Origin: Eledone cirrhosa
Taxonomy: Eukaryota > Mollusca > Cephalopoda > Octopoda > Eledonidae
DNA length: 64,000 nt
Assembly (NCBI GenBank): GCA_964016885.1
Contig: OZ024759.1
Span: 2,652,785-2,716,784, forward strand
Direction: 5' to 3'
Shown here: in pieces, positions 1 to 15,044 of the stretch
Position numbering within the stretch: position 1 is the stretch's first letter
Layout of the letters: each line of letters starts with the position of its first letter
Made by a program: the position numbers and the translations under genes
Notes under the pieces: generated by a model
Told to the model about the DNA's origin: nothing
Database searches by the model: none
What the model saw: only the letters and a program-made list of their open reading frames with translations

Positions 1-1479
1 ACAAAGAGGTGAAAGTTCTGTTTCACCCATGTTTCTACCTCCTCACTAGTTGAGGTAACAAAGAGGTTAAAGTTCTGTTTCACCCATGTTTCTCCCTCCT
101 GACTACTTGAGTTAACAAAGAGGTTAATGTTCTGTTTCACCCATGTTTCTACCACCTCACTAGTTGAGGTAACAAAGAGGTTAAAGTTCTGTTTCACCCA
201 TGTTTCTACCTCCTCACTAGGTGAGGTAACAAAGAGGTTAAAGTTCTGTTTCACCCATGTTTCTACTTTCTCACTATTTGAGGTTAGAAAGAGGTTAAAG
301 TTCAGTTTCACCCATGTTTCTCCCTCCTCACTTGTTGAGGTAACAAAGAGGTTAAAGTTCTGTTTCACCCATGTTTCTACCTCCTGACAACTGAGGGAAC
401 AAAGAGGTTAAAGTTCTATTTCACCCATGTTTCTACCTCCTCACAGGTTGAGGTAACAAAGAGGTTAAAGTTCTGTTTCCCCCATGTTTCTACCTCCTCA
501 CTATTTGAGGTAACGAAGAGCTTAAAGTTCTGTTTCACCCATGTTTCTCCCCCTCACTACTTGAGGTAACAAAGAGGTTAAAGTTCAGTTTCACCCATGT
601 TTCTCCCTCCTCACTAGTTGAGGTAACAAAGACGTTAAAGTTCTGTTTCACCCATGTTTCTACCTCCTCACTATTTGAGGTAACAAAGAGGTTAAAGTTC
701 TGTTTCACCCATGTTTCTCCCTCCTCGCTAGTTGAGGTAACAAAGAGGTTAAAGTTCTGTTTCACCCATGTTTCTCCCCCCTCACTAGTTGAGGTAACAA
801 AGAGGTTAAAGTTCTGTTTCATCCATGTTTCACCCTCCTCACTAGTTGAGGTAACAAAAAGGTTAAAGTTCTGTTTCACCCATGTTTCTCCCTCCTCACT
901 AGTTGAGGTAACAAAGACGTTAAAGTTCTGTTTCACCCATGTTTCTCCCCCCTCACTAGTTGAGGTAACAAAGAGGTTAAAGTTCTGTTTCACCCATGTT
1001 TCTCCCCCCTCATTAGTTGAGGTAACAAAGAGGTTAAAGTTCTGTTTCACCCATGTTTCTCCCTCCTCTCTAGTGGAGGTAACAAAGAGGTTGAAGTTCT
1101 GTTTCACCCATGTTTCTCCTTTCTTACTAGTTGAGGTAACAAAGAGGTTAAAGTTCTGTTTCACCCATGTTTCTCCCTCCTCACTAGTTGAGGTAACAAA
1201 GACGTTAAAGTTCTGTTTCACCCATGTTTCTCCCCCCTCACTAGTTGAGGTAACAAAGAGGTTAAAGTTCTGTTTCACCCTTGTTTCTACCTTCTCACTA
1301 TTTGAAGTTACAAAGAGGTTAAAGTTCTGTTTCACCCATGTTTCTCCCTCTTCACTAATTGAGGTAACAAAGAGGTTAAAGTTCTGTTTCACCCATGTTC
1401 CTCCCTCCTCACTAGTTGAGGTAACAAAGAGGTTAAAGTTCTGTTTCACCCATGTTTCTCCCTCCTCACTAGTTGAGGT

Positions 1480-4420
1480 AACAAAGAGGTTAAAATTCGG
1501 TTTCACCCATGTTTCTACCTCCTCTCTAGTTGAGGTAACAAAGAGGTTAAAATTCTGTTTCACCCATGTTTCTCCCTCCTCACTCGTTGGGGTAACAAAG
1601 TGGTTAAAGTTCTGTTTCACCCATGTTTCTCCCTCCTCACTAGTTGAGGTAACAAAGAGGTTAAAGTTCTGTTTCACACAGCTTTCTACCTCCTCACTAT
1701 TTGAGGTAACAGAGAGGTTAAAGTTCTGTTTCACCCATGTTTCTACCTCCTGACAACTGAGGTAACAAAGAGGTTAAAGTTCTGTTTCACCCATGTTTCT
1801 ACCTCCTCACTAGTTGAGGTAACAAAGAGGTTAAAGTTCTGTTTCAACCATGTTTCTCCCTCCTCACTAGTTGAGGTAACAAAGAGGTTTAAGTTCTGTT
1901 TCACCCATGTTTCTCCCTCCTGACTACTTGAGTTAACAAAGAGGTTAATGTTCTGTTTCACCCATGTTTCTACCACCTCACTAGTTGAGGTAACAAAGAG
2001 GTTAAAGTTCTGTTTCACCCATGTTTCTACCTCCTCACTAGGTGAGGTAACAAAGAGGTTAAAGTTCTGTTTCACCCATGTTTCTACTTTCTCACTATTG
2101 AGGTTAGAAAGAGGTTAAAGTTCAGTTTCACCCATGTTTCTCCCTCCTCACTAGTTGAGGTAACAAAGAGGTTAAAGTTCTGTTTCACCCATGTTTCTAC
2201 CTCCTGACAACTGAGGCAACAAAGAGGTTAAAGTTCTATTTCACCCATGTTTGTACCTCCTCACAGGATGAGGTAACAAAGAGGTTAAAGTTCTGTTTCC
2301 CCCATGTTTCTACCTCCTCACTATTTGAGGTAACGAAGAGCTTAAAGTTCTGTTTCACCCATGTTTCTCCCCACTCACTAGTTGAGGTAACAAAGAGGTT
2401 TAAGTTCTGTTTCACCCATGTTTCTCCCTCCTCACTAGTTGAGGTAACAAAGAGGTTAAAGTTCTGTTTCACCCATGTTTCTCCCTCCTTACTAGTTGAC
2501 GTAACAAAGAGGTGAAAGTTCTGTTTCACCCATGTTTCTACCTCCTCACTAGTTGAGGTAACAAAGAGGTTAAAGTTCTGTTTCACCCATGTTTCTCCCT
2601 CCTTACTAGTTGAGGTAACAAAGAGGTGAAAGTTCTGTTTCACCCATGTTTCTACCTCCTCACTAGTTGAGGTAACAAAGAGGTTAAAGTTCTGTTTCAC
2701 CCATGTTTCTCCCTCCTCACTAGTTGAGGTAACAAAGAGGTTAAAGTTCTGTTTCCCCCATGTTTCTACCTCCTCACTATTTGAGGTAACAAAGAGGTTA
2801 AAGTTCTGTTTCACCCATGTTTCTCCCTCCTTACTGGTTGAGGTAACAAAGAGGTTAAAGTTCTGTTTCACCCATGTTTCTCCCTCCTCACTTTTGAGGT
2901 AACAAAGAGGTTAAAGTTCTGTTTCACCCATGTTTCTCCCTCCTCAGTAGTTGAGGTAACAAAGAGGTTAAAGTTCTGTTTCACCCATGTTTCTCCCTCC
3001 TCACTAGTTGAGGTAACAAAGAGGTTAAAGTTCTGTTTCACCCATGTTTCTACCTCCTCACTATTTGAGGTAACAAAAGGTTAAAATTCTGATTCACCCA
3101 TGTTTCTCTCTCCTCACTAGTTGAGATAACAAGGAGGTTAAAGTTCTGTTTCACCCATGTTTCTCCCTCCTCACTAGTTGAGGTAACAAAGAGGTTAAAG
3201 TTCTGTTTCACACAGCTTTCTACCTCCTCACTATTTGAGGTAACAAAGAGGTTAAAGTTCTGTTTCACCCATGTTTCTACCTCCTGACAACTGAGGTAAC
3301 AAACAGGTTAAAGTTCTGTTTCACCCATGTTTCTACTTCCTCACTAGTTGAGGTAACAAATAGGTTAAATTTTTGTTTCACCCATGTTTCTACCCCTTAC
3401 TAGTTGAGGTAACAAAGAGGTTAAGTTCTGTTTCACCCTTGTTTCTACCTCCTCACTAGTTTAGGTAACAAAGAGGTTAAAGTTCTGTTTCACCCATGTT
3501 TCTCCCTCTTCACTAATTGAGGTAACAAACAGGTTAAAGTTCTGTTTCACCCATGTTCCTCCCTCCTCACTAGTTGAGGTAACAAAGAGGTTAAAGTTCT
3601 GTTTCACCCATGTTTCTCCCTCCTCACTAGTTGAGGTAACAAAGAGGTTAAAGTTCTGTTTCACACAGCTTTCTACCTCCTCACTATTTGAAGTAACAAA
3701 GAGGTTAAAGTTCTGTTTCACCCATGTTTCTACCTCCTGACAACTGAGGTAACAAAGAGGTTAAAGTTCTGTTTCACCCATGTTTCTCCCTCCTCACTAG
3801 TTGAGGTAACAAAGAGGTTAAAATTCTGTTTCACCCATGTTTCTACCTCCTCTCTAGTTGAGGTAACAAAGAGGTTAAAATTCTGTTTCACCCATGTTTC
3901 TCCCTCCTCACTCGTTGGGGTAACAAAGTGGTTAAAGTTCTGTTTCACCCATGTTTCTCCCTCCTCACTAGTTGAGGTAACAAAGAGGTTAAAGTTCTGT
4001 TTCACACAGCTTTCTACCTCCTCACTATTTGAGGTAACAGAGAGGTTAAAGTTCTGTTTCACCCATGTTTCTACCTCCTGACAACTGAGGTAACAAAGAG
4101 GTTAAAGTTCTGTTTCACCCATGTTTCTACCTCCTCACTAGTTGAGGTAACAAAGAGGTTAAAGTTCTGTTTCAACCATGTTTCTCCCTCCTCACTAGTT
4201 GAGGTAACAAAGAGGTTTAAGTTCTGTTTCACCCATGTTTCTCCCTCCTGACTACTTGAGTTAACAAAGAGGTTAATGTTCTGTTTCACCCATGTTTCTA
4301 CCACCTCACTAGTTGAGGTAACAAAGAGGTTAAAGTTCTGTTTCACCCATGTTTCTACCTCCTCACTAGGTGAGGTAACAAAGAGGTTAAAGTTCTGTTT
4401 CACCCATGTTTCTACTTTCT
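1480..4420. repeat. Satellite sub-block duplicated at 2328-bp spacing
   Basis: The series of variants at about 1480-2095 recurs at about 3808-4423. It includes the TTTCACACAGCTTTC unit, the CTGACAACTGAGG frameshift unit, the TTCAACCATG unit and the TAATGTTCTG unit. Exact boundaries were judged by eye. Confidence 0.7.
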
Positions 4421-7400
4421 CACTATTGAAGTTAGAAAGAGGTTAAAGTTCAGTTTCACCCATGTTTCTACCTCCTCACTATTTGAGGTAACAAAGAGGT
4501 TAAAGTTCTGTTTCACCCATGTTTCTCCCTCCTCACTAGTTGAGGTAACAAAGAGGTTAAAGTTCTGTTTCACCCATGTTTCTCCCTCCTTACTGGTTGA
4601 GGTAACAAAGAGGTTAAAGTTCTGTTTCACCCATGTTTCTCCCTCCTTACTGGTTGAGGTAACAAAGAGGTTAAAGTTCTGTTTCACCCATGTTTCTACC
4701 TCCTGACAACTGAGGCAACAAAGAGGTTAAAGTTCTATTTCACCCATGTTTGTACCTCCTCACAGGATGAGGTAACAAAGAGGTTAAAGTTATGTTTCCC
4801 CCATGTTTCTACCTCCTCACTATTTGATGTAACGAAGAGCTTAAAGTTCTGTTTCACCCATGTTTCTCCCCACTCACTAGTTGAGGTAACAAAGAGGTTT
4901 AAGTTCTGTTTCACCCATGTTTCTCCCTCCTCACTAGTTGAGGTAACAAAGAGGTTAAAGTTCTGTTTCACCCATGTTTCTCCCTCCTTACTAGTTGAGG
5001 TAACAAAGAGGTGAAAGTTCTGTTTCACCCATGTTTCTACCTCCTCACTAGTTGAGGTAACAAAGAGGTTAAAGTTCTGTTACACCCATGTTTCTCCCTC
5101 CTCACTAGTTGAGGTAACAAAGAGATTAAAGTTCTGTTTCCCCCATGTTTCTACCTCCTCACTATTTGAGGTAACAAAGAGGTTAAAGTTCTGTTTCACC
5201 CATGTTTCTCCCTCCTCACTAGTTGAGGTAACAAAGAGGTTAAAGTTCTGTTTCACCCATGTTTCTCCCTCCTTACTGGTTGAGGTAACAAAGAGGTTAA
5301 AGTTCTGTTTCACCCATGTTTCTCCCTCCTTACTGGTTGAGGTAACAAAGAGGTTAAAGTTCTGTTTCACCCATGTTTCTCCCTCCTCAGTAGTTGAGGT
5401 AACAAAGAGGTTAAAGTTCTGTTTCACCCATGTTTCTCCCTCCTCACTAGTTGAGGTAACAAAGAGGTTAAAGTTCTGTTTCACCCATGTTTCTACCTCC
5501 TCACTATTTGAGGTAACAAAAGGTTAAAATTCTGATTCACCCATGTTTCTCTCTCCTCACTAGTTGAGGTAACAAGGAGGTTAAAGTTCTGTTTCACCCA
5601 TGTTTCTCCCTCCTCACTAGTTGAGGTAACAAAGAGGTTAAAGTTCTGTTTCACACAGCTTTCTACCTCCTCACTATTTGAGGTAACAAATAGGTTAAAT
5701 TTTTGTTTCACCCATGTTTCTACCCCTTACTAGTTGAGGTAACAAAGTGGTTAAAGTTCTGTTTCACCCATGTTTCTCTCTCCTCACTAGTTGAGGTAAC
5801 AAGGAGGTTAAAGTTCTGTTTCACCCATGTTTCTACCTCCTGACAACTGAGGTAACAAACAGGTTAAAGTTCTGTTTCACCCATGTTTCTACTTCCTCAC
5901 TAGTTGAGGTAACAAATAGGTTAAATTTTTGTTTCACCCATGTTTCTACCCCTTACTAGTTGAGGTAACAAAGTGGTTAAAGTTCTGTTTCACCCATGTT
6001 TCTCCCTCCTCACTAGTTTAGGTAACAAAGAGGTTAAGTTCTGTTTCACCCTTGTTTCTACCTCCTCACTAGTTTAGGTAACAAAGAGGTTAAAGTTCTG
6101 TTTCACCCATGTTTCTACCTCCTCACTAGTTGAGGTAACAAAGAGGTTAAAGTTCTGTTTCACCCATGTTTCTCCCTCCTCACTAGTTGAGGTAACAAAG
6201 AGGTTAAAGTTCTGTTCCACATATGTTTCTACCTCCTCACTAGTTGAGGTAACAAAGAGGTTAAAGTTCTGTTTCACCCATGTTTCTACCTCCTCACTAG
6301 TTGTGGTAACAAAGAGCTTAAAGTTCTGTTTCAACCATGTTTCTACCTCCTCACTAGTTGAGGTAACAAAGAGGTTAAAGTTCTGTTTCACCCATCTTTC
6401 TACCCCTTACTATTTGAGGTAACAAAAAGGTTAAAGTTCTGTTTCACCCATGTTTCTCCCTCCTCATTATTTGAGGTAACAAAGAGGTTAAAGTTCTGTT
6501 TCCCCCATGTTTCTACCCCTTACTAGTTGAGGTAACAAAGAGGTTAAAGTTCTGTTTCACCCATGTTTCTACCTCCTCACTAGGTGAGGTAACAAAGAGG
6601 TGAAAGTTCTGTTTCACCCATGTTTCTACTTTCTCACTATTTGAGGTTAGAAAGAGGTTAAAGTTTAGTTTCACCTATGTTTCTCCCTCCTCACTAGTTG
6701 AGGTAACAAAGAGGTTAAAGTTCTGTTTCACCCATGTTTCTACCTCCTGACAACTGAGGCAACAAAGAGGTTAAAGTTCTGTTTCACCCATGTTTCTACC
6801 TCCTCACAGGTTGAGGTAACAAAGAGGTTAAAGTTCTGTTTCCCTCATGTTTCTACCTCCTCACTATTTGATGTAACGAAGAGCTTAAAGTTCTGTTTCA
6901 CCCATGTTTTTCCCTCCTCACTAGTTGAGGTAACAAAGAGGTTAAAGTTCTGTTTCACCCATGTTTCTCCCTCCTCACTAGTTGAGGTAACAAAGACGTT
7001 AAAGTTATGTTTCACCCATGTTTCTCCCCCCTCACTAGTTGAGGTAACAAAGAGGTTAAAGTTCTGTTTCACCCATGTTTCTACCTTCTCACTATTTGAA
7101 GTTACAAAGAGGTTAAAGTTCTGTTTCACCCATGTTTCTCCCTCTTCACTAATTGAGGTAACAAAGAGGTTAAAGTTCTGTTTCACCCATGTTCCTCCCT
7201 CCTCACTAGTTGAGGTAACAAAGAGGTTAAAGTTCTGTTTCACCCACGTTTCTCCCTCCTCACTAGTAGAGGTAACAAAGAGGTTAAAATTCTGTTTCAC
7301 CCATGTTTCTACCTCCTCACTAGTTGAGGTAACAAAGAGGTTAAAATTCTGTTTCACCCATGTTTCTCCCTCCTCACTCGTTGGGGTAACAAAGAGGTTA

Positions 7401-10400
7401 AAGTTCTGTTTCACCCATGTTTCTCCCTCCTCACTAGTTGAGGTAACAAAGAGGTTAAAGTTCTGTTTCACACAGCTTTCTACCTCCTCACTATTTGAAG
7501 TAACAAAGAGGTTAAAGTTCTGTTTCACCCATGTTTCTACCTCCTGACAACTGAGGTAACAAAGAGGTTAAAGTTCTGTTTCACCCATGTTTCTACCTCC
7601 TCACTAGTTGAGGTAACAAAGAGGTTAAAGTTCTGTTTCACCCATGTTTCTCCCTCCTCACTAGTTGAGGTAACAAAGAGGTTTAAGTTCTGTTTCACCC
7701 ATGTTTCTCCCTCCTCAGTAGTTGAGGTAACAAAGAGGTTTAAGTTCTGTTTCACCCATGTTTCTCCCTCCTCACTAGTTGAGGTAACAAAGAGGTTAAA
7801 ATTCTGTTTCACCCATGTTTCTCTCTCATCACTAGTTGAGGTAACAAAGAGGTTAAAGTTCTGTTTCACCGATGTTTCTGCCTCCTCACTAGTTGAGGTA
7901 ACAAAGAGGTTAAAGTTCTGTTTCACCCATGTTTCTACCTCCTCACTATTTGAGGTAACAAAAGGTTAAAATTCTGATTCACCCATGTTTCTCCCTCCTC
8001 ACTAGTTGAGGTAACAAAGAGGTTAAAGTTCTGTTTCACCCATGTTTCTACCTTCTCACTATTTGAAGTTACAAAGAGGTTAAAATTCTGTTTCACCCAT
8101 GTTTCTCCCTCATCACTAGTTGAGGTAACAAAGAGGTTTAAGTTCTGTTTCACCCATGTTTCTCCCTCCTCACTAGTTGAGGTAACAAAGAGGTTAAAAT
8201 TCTGTTTCACCCATGTTTCTCTCTCATCACTAGTTGAGGTAACAAAGAGGTTAAAGTTCTGTTTCACCGATGTTTCTGCCTCCTCACTAGTTGAGGTAAC
8301 AAAGAGGTTAAAGTTCTGTTTCACCCATGTTTCTCCCTCCTCAGTAGTTGAGGTAACAAAGAGGTTTAAGTTCTGTTTCACCCATGTTTCTCCCTCCTCA
8401 CTAGTTGAGGTAACAAAGAGGTTAAAGTTCTGTTTCACCCATGTTTCTACCTCCTCACTAGTTGAGGTAACAAGGAGGTTAAAATTCTGTTTCACCCATG
8501 TTTCTCCCTCATCACTAGTTGAGGTAACAAAGAGGTTAAAGTTCTGTTTCACCGATGTTTCTGCCTCCTCACTAGTTGAGGTAACAAAGAGGTTAAAGTT
8601 CTGTTTCACCCATGTTTCTACCTCCTCACTATTTGAGGTAACAAAAGGTTAAAATTCTGATTCACCCATGTTTCTCCCTCCTCACTAGTTGAGGTAACAA
8701 AGAGGTTAAAGTTCTGTTTCACCCATGTTTCTCCCTCCTCACTAGTTGAGGTAACAAAGAGGTTAAAGTTCTGTTTCACCCATGTTTCTACCTCCTCACT
8801 ATTTGAGGTAACAAAGAGGTTAAAGTTCTGTTTCACCCATGTTTCTACCTCCTGACAACTGAGGTAACAAAGAGGTTAAAGTTCTGTTTCACCCATGCTT
8901 CTACTTCCGCACTAGTTGAGGTAACAAATAGGTTAAATTTTTGTTTCACCCATGTTTCTACCCCTTACTAGTTGAGGTAACAAAGAGGTTAATGTTCTGT
9001 TTCACCCATGTTTCTCCCTCTTCACTAGTTTAGGTAACAAAGAGGTTAAAGTTCTGTTTCACCCTTGTTTCTACCTCCTCACTAGTTGAGGTAACAAAGA
9101 GGTTAAAGTTCTGTTTCACCCATGTTTCTACCTCCTCACTAGGTGAGGTAACAAAGAGGTTAAAGTTCTGTTTCACCCATGTTTCTACTTTCTCACTATT
9201 TGAGGTTAGAAAGAGGTTAAAGTTCAGTTTCACCCATGTTTCTCCCTCCTCACTAGTTGAGGTAACAAAGAGGTTAAAGTTCTGTTTCACCCATGTTTCT
9301 ACCTCCTGACAACTGAGGCAACAAAGAGGTTAAAGTTCTGTTTCACCCATGTTTCTACCTCCTCACAGGTTGAGGTAACAAAGAGGTTAAAGTTCTGTTT
9401 CCCTCATGTTTCTACCTCCTCACTATTTGAGGTAACGAAGAGCTTAAAGTTCTGTTTCACCCATGTTTTTCCCTCCTCACTAGTTGAGGTAACAAAGAGG
9501 TTAAAGTTCTGTTTCACCCATGTTTCTCCCTCCTTACTAGTTGAGGTAACAAAGAGGTGAAAGTTCTGTTTCACCCATGTTTCTCCCTCCTCACTAGTTG
9601 AGGTAACAAAGACGTTAAAGTTCTGTTTCACCCATGTTTCTACTTCCTCACTAGTTGAGGTAACAAAGAGGTTAAAGTTCTGTTTCACCCATGTTTCTAC
9701 CTTCTCACTATTTGAAGTTACAAAGAGGTTAAAGTTCTGTTTCACCCATGTTTCTCCCTCTTCACTAATTGAGGTAACAAAGAGGTTAAAGTTCTGTTTC
9801 ACCCATGTTCCTCCCTCCTCACTAGTTGAGGTAACAAAGAGGTTAAAGTTCTGTTTCACCCATGTTTCTCCCTCCTCACTAGTTGAGGTAACAAAGAGGT
9901 TAAAATTCTGTTTCACCCATGTTTCTACCTCCTCACTAGTTGAGGTAATAAAGAGGTTAAAATTCTGTTGCACCCATGTTTCTCCCTCCTCACTCGTTGG
10001 GGTAATAAAGAGGTTAAAGTTCTGTTTCACCCATGTTTCTCCCTCCTCACTAGTTGAGGTAACAAAGAGGTTAAAGTTCTGTTTCACACAGCTTTCTACC
10101 TCCTCACTATTTGAGGTAACAAAGAGGTTAAAGTTCTGTTTCACCCATGTTTCTACCTCCTGACAACTGAGGTAACAAAGAGGTTAAAGTTCTGTTTCAC
10201 CCATGTTTCTACCTCCTCACTAGTTGAGGTAACAAAGAGGTTAAAGTTCTGTTTCACCCATGTTACTCCATCCTCACTAGTTGAGGTAACAAAGAGGTTT
10301 AAGTTCTGTTTCACCCATATTTCTCCCTCCTCAGTAGTTGAGGTAACAAAGAGGTTAAAGTTCTGTTTCACCCATGTTTCTACTTTCTCACTATTTGAGG

Positions 10401-13400
10401 TTAGAAAGAGGTTAAAGTTCAGTTTTACCCATGTTTCTCCCTCCTCACTAGTTGAGGTAACAAAGAGGTTAAAGTTCTGTTTCACCCATGTTTCTACCTC
10501 CTGACAACTGAGGCAACAAAGAGGTTAACGTTCTGTTTCACCCATGTTTCTACCTCCTCACAGTTTGAGGTAACAAAGAGGTTAAAGTTCTGTTTCCCTC
10601 ATGTTTCTACCTCCTCACTATTTGAGGTAACGAAGAGCTTAAAGTTCTGTTTCACCCATGTTTTTCCCTCCTCACTAGTTGAGGTAACAAAGAGGTTAAA
10701 GTTCTGTTTCACCCATGTTTCTCCCTCCTCACTAGTTGAGGTAACAAAGAGGTTTAAGTTCTGTTTCACCCATGTTTCTCGCTCCTCAGTAGTTGAGGTA
10801 ACAAAGAGGTTTAAGTTCTGTTTCACCCATGTTTCTCCCTCCTCACTAGTTGAGGTAACAAAGAGGTTAAAGTTCTGTTTCACCCATGTTTCTACCTCCT
10901 CACTAGTTGAGGTAACAAGGAGGTTAAAATTCTGTTTCACCCATGTTTCTCCCTCATCACTAGTTGAGGTAACAAAGAGGTTAAAGTTCTGTTTCACCGA
11001 TGTTTCTGCCTCCTCACTAGTTGAGGTAACAAAGAGGTTAAAGTTCTGTTTCACCCATGTTTCTACCTCCTCACTATTTGAGGTAACAAAAGGTTAAAAT
11101 TCTGATGCACCCATGTTTCTCCCTCCTCACTAGTTGAGGTAACAAAGAGGTTAAAGTTCTGTTTCACCCATGTTTCTACCTCCTCACTATTTGAGGTAAC
11201 AAAGAGTTTAAAGTTCTGTTTCACCCATGTTTCTACCTCCTGACAACTGAGGTAACAAAGAGGTTAAAGTTCTGTTTCACCCATGTTTCTACTTCCTCAC
11301 TAGTTGAGGTAACAAATAGGTTAAATTTTTGTTTCACCCATATTTCTACCCCTTACTAGTTTAGGTAACAAAGAGGTTAAAGTTCTGTTTCACCCTTGTT
11401 TCTACCTCCTCACTAGTTGAGGTAACAAAGAGGTTAAAGTTCTGTTTCACCCATGTTTCTACTTTCTCACTAATTGAGGTTAGAAAGAGGTTAAAGTTCA
11501 GTTTCACCCATGTTTCTCCCTCCTCAGTAGTTGAGGTAACAAAGAGGTTTAAGTTCTGTTTCACCCATGTTTCTCCCTCCTCACTAGTTGAGGTAACAAA
11601 GAGGTTAAAATTCTGTTTCACCCATGTTTCTCTCTCATCACTAGTTGAGGTAACAAAGAGGTTAAAGTTCTGTTTCACCGATGTTTCTGCCTCCTCACTA
11701 GTTGAGGTAACAAAGAGGTTAAAGTTCTGTTTCACCCATGTTTCTACCTCCTCACTATTTGAGGTAACAAAAGGTTAAAGTTCTGTTTCACCCATGTTTC
11801 TCCCTTCTTACTAGTTGAGGTAACAAAGAGGTGAAAGTTCTGTTTCACCCATGTTTCTCCCTCCTCAATAGTTGAGGTAACAAAGACGTTAAAGTTCTGT
11901 TTCACCCATGTTTCTCCCCCCTCACTAGTTGAGGTAACAAAGAGGTTAAAGTTCTGTTTCACCCATGTTTCTACCTTCTCACTATTTGAAGTTACAAAGA
12001 AGTTAAAGTTCTGTTTCACCCATGTTTCTCCCTCTTCACTAATTGAGGTAACAAAGAGGTTAAAGTTCTGTTTCACCCATGTTCCTCCCTCCTCACTAGT
12101 TGAGGTAACAAAGAGGTTAAAGTTCTGTTTCACCCATGTTTCTCCCTCCTCACTAGTTGAGGTAACAAAGAGGTTAAAATTCTGTTTCACCCATGTTTCT
12201 ACCTCCTCACTAGTTGAGGTAACAAAGAGGTTAAAATTCTGTTTCACCCATGTTTCTCCCTCCTCACTCGTTGGGGTAACAAAGAGGTTAAAGTTCTGTT
12301 TCACCCATGTTTCTCCCTCCTCACTAGTTGAGGTAACAAAGAGGTTAAAGTTCTGTTTCACACAGCTTTCTACCTCCTCACTATTTGAGGTAACAAAGAG
12401 GTTAAAGTTCTGTTTCACCCATGTTTCTACCTCCTGACAACTGAGGTAACAAAGAGGTTAAAGTTCTGTTTCACCCATGTTTCTACCTCCTCACTAGTTG
12501 AGGTAACAAAGAGGTTAAAGTTCTGCTTCACCCATGTTACTCCCTCCTCACTAGTTGAGCTAACAATGAGGTTTAAGTTCTGTTTCACCCATGTTTCTCC
12601 CTCCTCAGTAGTTGAGGTAACAAAGAGGTTAAAGTTCTGTTTCACCCATGTTTCTACCTCCTCACTATTTGAGGTAACAAAGAGGTTAAAGTTCTGTTTC
12701 ACCCATGTTTCTACCTCCTGACAACTGAGATAACAAAGAGGTTAAATTTCTGTTTCACCCATGTTTCTACTTCCTCACTAGTTGAGGTAACAAATAGGTT
12801 AAATTTTTGTTTCACCCATGTTTCTACCCCTTACTAGTTGAGGTAACAAAGAGGTTAAAGTTCTGTTTCACCCATGTTTCTCCCTCCTCACTAGTTGAGG
12901 TAACAAAGAGGTTAAAGTTCTGTTTCACCCATGTTTCTCCCTCCTCACTAGTTGAGGTAACAAAGAGGTTAAAGTTCTGTTTCACCCATGTTTCTACCAC
13001 CTCACTATTTGAGGTAACAAAGAGGTTAAAGTTCTGTTTCACCCATGTTTCTCCCTCCTCGCTAGTTGAGGTAACAAAGAGGTTAAAGTTCTGTTTCACC
13101 CATGTTTCTCCCTCCTCACTAGTTGAGGTAACAAAGAGGTTAAAGTTCTGTTTCACCCATCTTTCTACCCCTTACTATTTGAGGTAACAAAGAGGTTAAA
13201 GTTCTGTTTCACCCATGTTACTCCCTCCTCACTAGTTGAGGTAACAAAGAGGTTAAAGTTCTGTTTCACCCATGTTTCTCCCTCCTCGCTAGTTGAGGTA
13301 ACAAAGAGGTTAAATTTCTGTTTCACCCATGTTTCTACCTCCTCACTAGTTGAGGTATCAAAGAGGTTAAAGTTCTGTTTCACCCATCTTTCTACCCCTT

Positions 13401-15044
13401 ACTATTTGAGGTAACAAAGAGGTTAAAGTTCTGTTTCACCCATGTTACTCCCTCCTCACTAGTTGAGGTAACAAAGAGGTTAAAGTTCTGTTTCACCCAT
13501 GTTTCTCCCTCCTCACTAATTGAGGTAACAAAGAGGTTAAAGTTCTGTTTCACCCATGTTTCTACCTCCTCACTATTTGAGGTAACAAAGAGGTTAAAGT
13601 TCTGTTTCACCCATGTTTCTCCACCCCTTACTAGTTGAGGTAACAAAGAGGTTTCTCACTCCATGCTTCTCCCTCCTTACTAGTTGAGGTAACAAAGAGG
13701 TTAAAGTTCTGTTTCACCCATGTTTCTCCCCCCTCACTAGTTGAGGTAAGAAAGAGGTTAAAGTTCTGTTTCACCCATGTTTCTCCCTCATCACTAGTTG
13801 AGGTAACAAAGAGGTTAAAGTTCTGTTTCACCCATGTTTCTCCCTCCTCACTAGTTGAGGTAACAAAGAGGTTAAAGTTCTGTTTCACCCATGTTTCTCC
13901 TTCCTCACTAGTTGAGGTAACAAAGAGGTTAAAGTTCTGTTTCACCCATGTTTCTCCCTCCTCACTAGTTGAGGTAACAAAGAGGTTAAAGTTCTATTTC
14001 ACCCATGTTTCTCCCTCCTCACTAGTTGAGGTAACAAAGAGGTTAAAGTTCTATTTCACCCATGTTTCTCTCGCCTTACTAGTTGGGGTAACAAAGAGGT
14101 TAATGTTCTGTTTCACCCATGTTTCTCCCTCCTCACTAGTTTAGGTAACAAAGAGGTTAAAGTTCTGTTTCACCCATGTTTCTACCTCCCCACTAGTTGA
14201 GGTAACAAAGAGGTTAAAGTTCTATTTCACCCATGTTTCTCTCTCCTTACTAGTTGGGGTAACAAAGAGGTTAATGTTCTGTTTCACCCATGTTTCTCCC
14301 TCCTCACTAGTTTAGGTAACAAAGAGGTTAAAGTTCTGTTTCACCCATCTTTCTTCCTCCACACCAGTTGAGGTAACAAAGAGGTTTCTCACTCCATGCT
14401 TCTCCCTCCTTACTAGTTGAGGTAACAAAGAGGTTAAAGTTCTGTTTCACCCATGTTGCTCCCCCCTCACTAGTTGAGGTAACAAAGAGGTTAAAGTTCT
14501 GATTCACCCATGTTTCTCCCCCCTCACTAGTTGAGGTAACAAAGAGGTTAAAGTTCTGTTTCACCCATGTTTCTCCCTCATCACTAGTTGAGGTAAAAAA
14601 GAGGTTAAAGATCTGTTTCACCCATGTTTCTCCCTCCTCCCTAGTTTAGGTAACAAAGAGGTTAAAGTTCTGTTTCAGCCATGTTTCTCCCTCCTCACTA
14701 GTTGAGGTAACAAATAGGTTCAAGTTCTGTTTCACCCATGTTTCTCCCTCCTCACTAGTTGAGGTAACAAAGAGGTTAAAGTTCTGTTTCACCCATGTTT
14801 CTCCCTCCTCACTAGTTGAGGTAACAAAGAGGTTAAAGTTCTGTTTCACCAATGTTTCTCCCTCCTCGCTAGTTGAGGTAACAAAGAGGTTAAAGTTCTG
14901 TTTTACCCATGTTTCTCCCTCCTCACTAGTTGAGGTAACAAAGAGGTTAAAGTTCTATTTAACCCATGTTTCTCCCTCCTTACTAGTTGAGGTAACAAAG
15001 AGGTTAAAGTTCTGTTTCACCCATGTTTCTCCCTCCTCACTAGT

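Noticed and set aside
535..1734. 399-residue repeat protein (VKQNFNLFVTSTSEEGETW units) on the minus strand, and similar frames throughout 1-31697
   Set aside because: Start codons are GTG rather than ATG, frames break by 1-bp or 8-bp changes and TAA variants, the opposite strand is equally open, and the array lies in an intron of a + strand gene.
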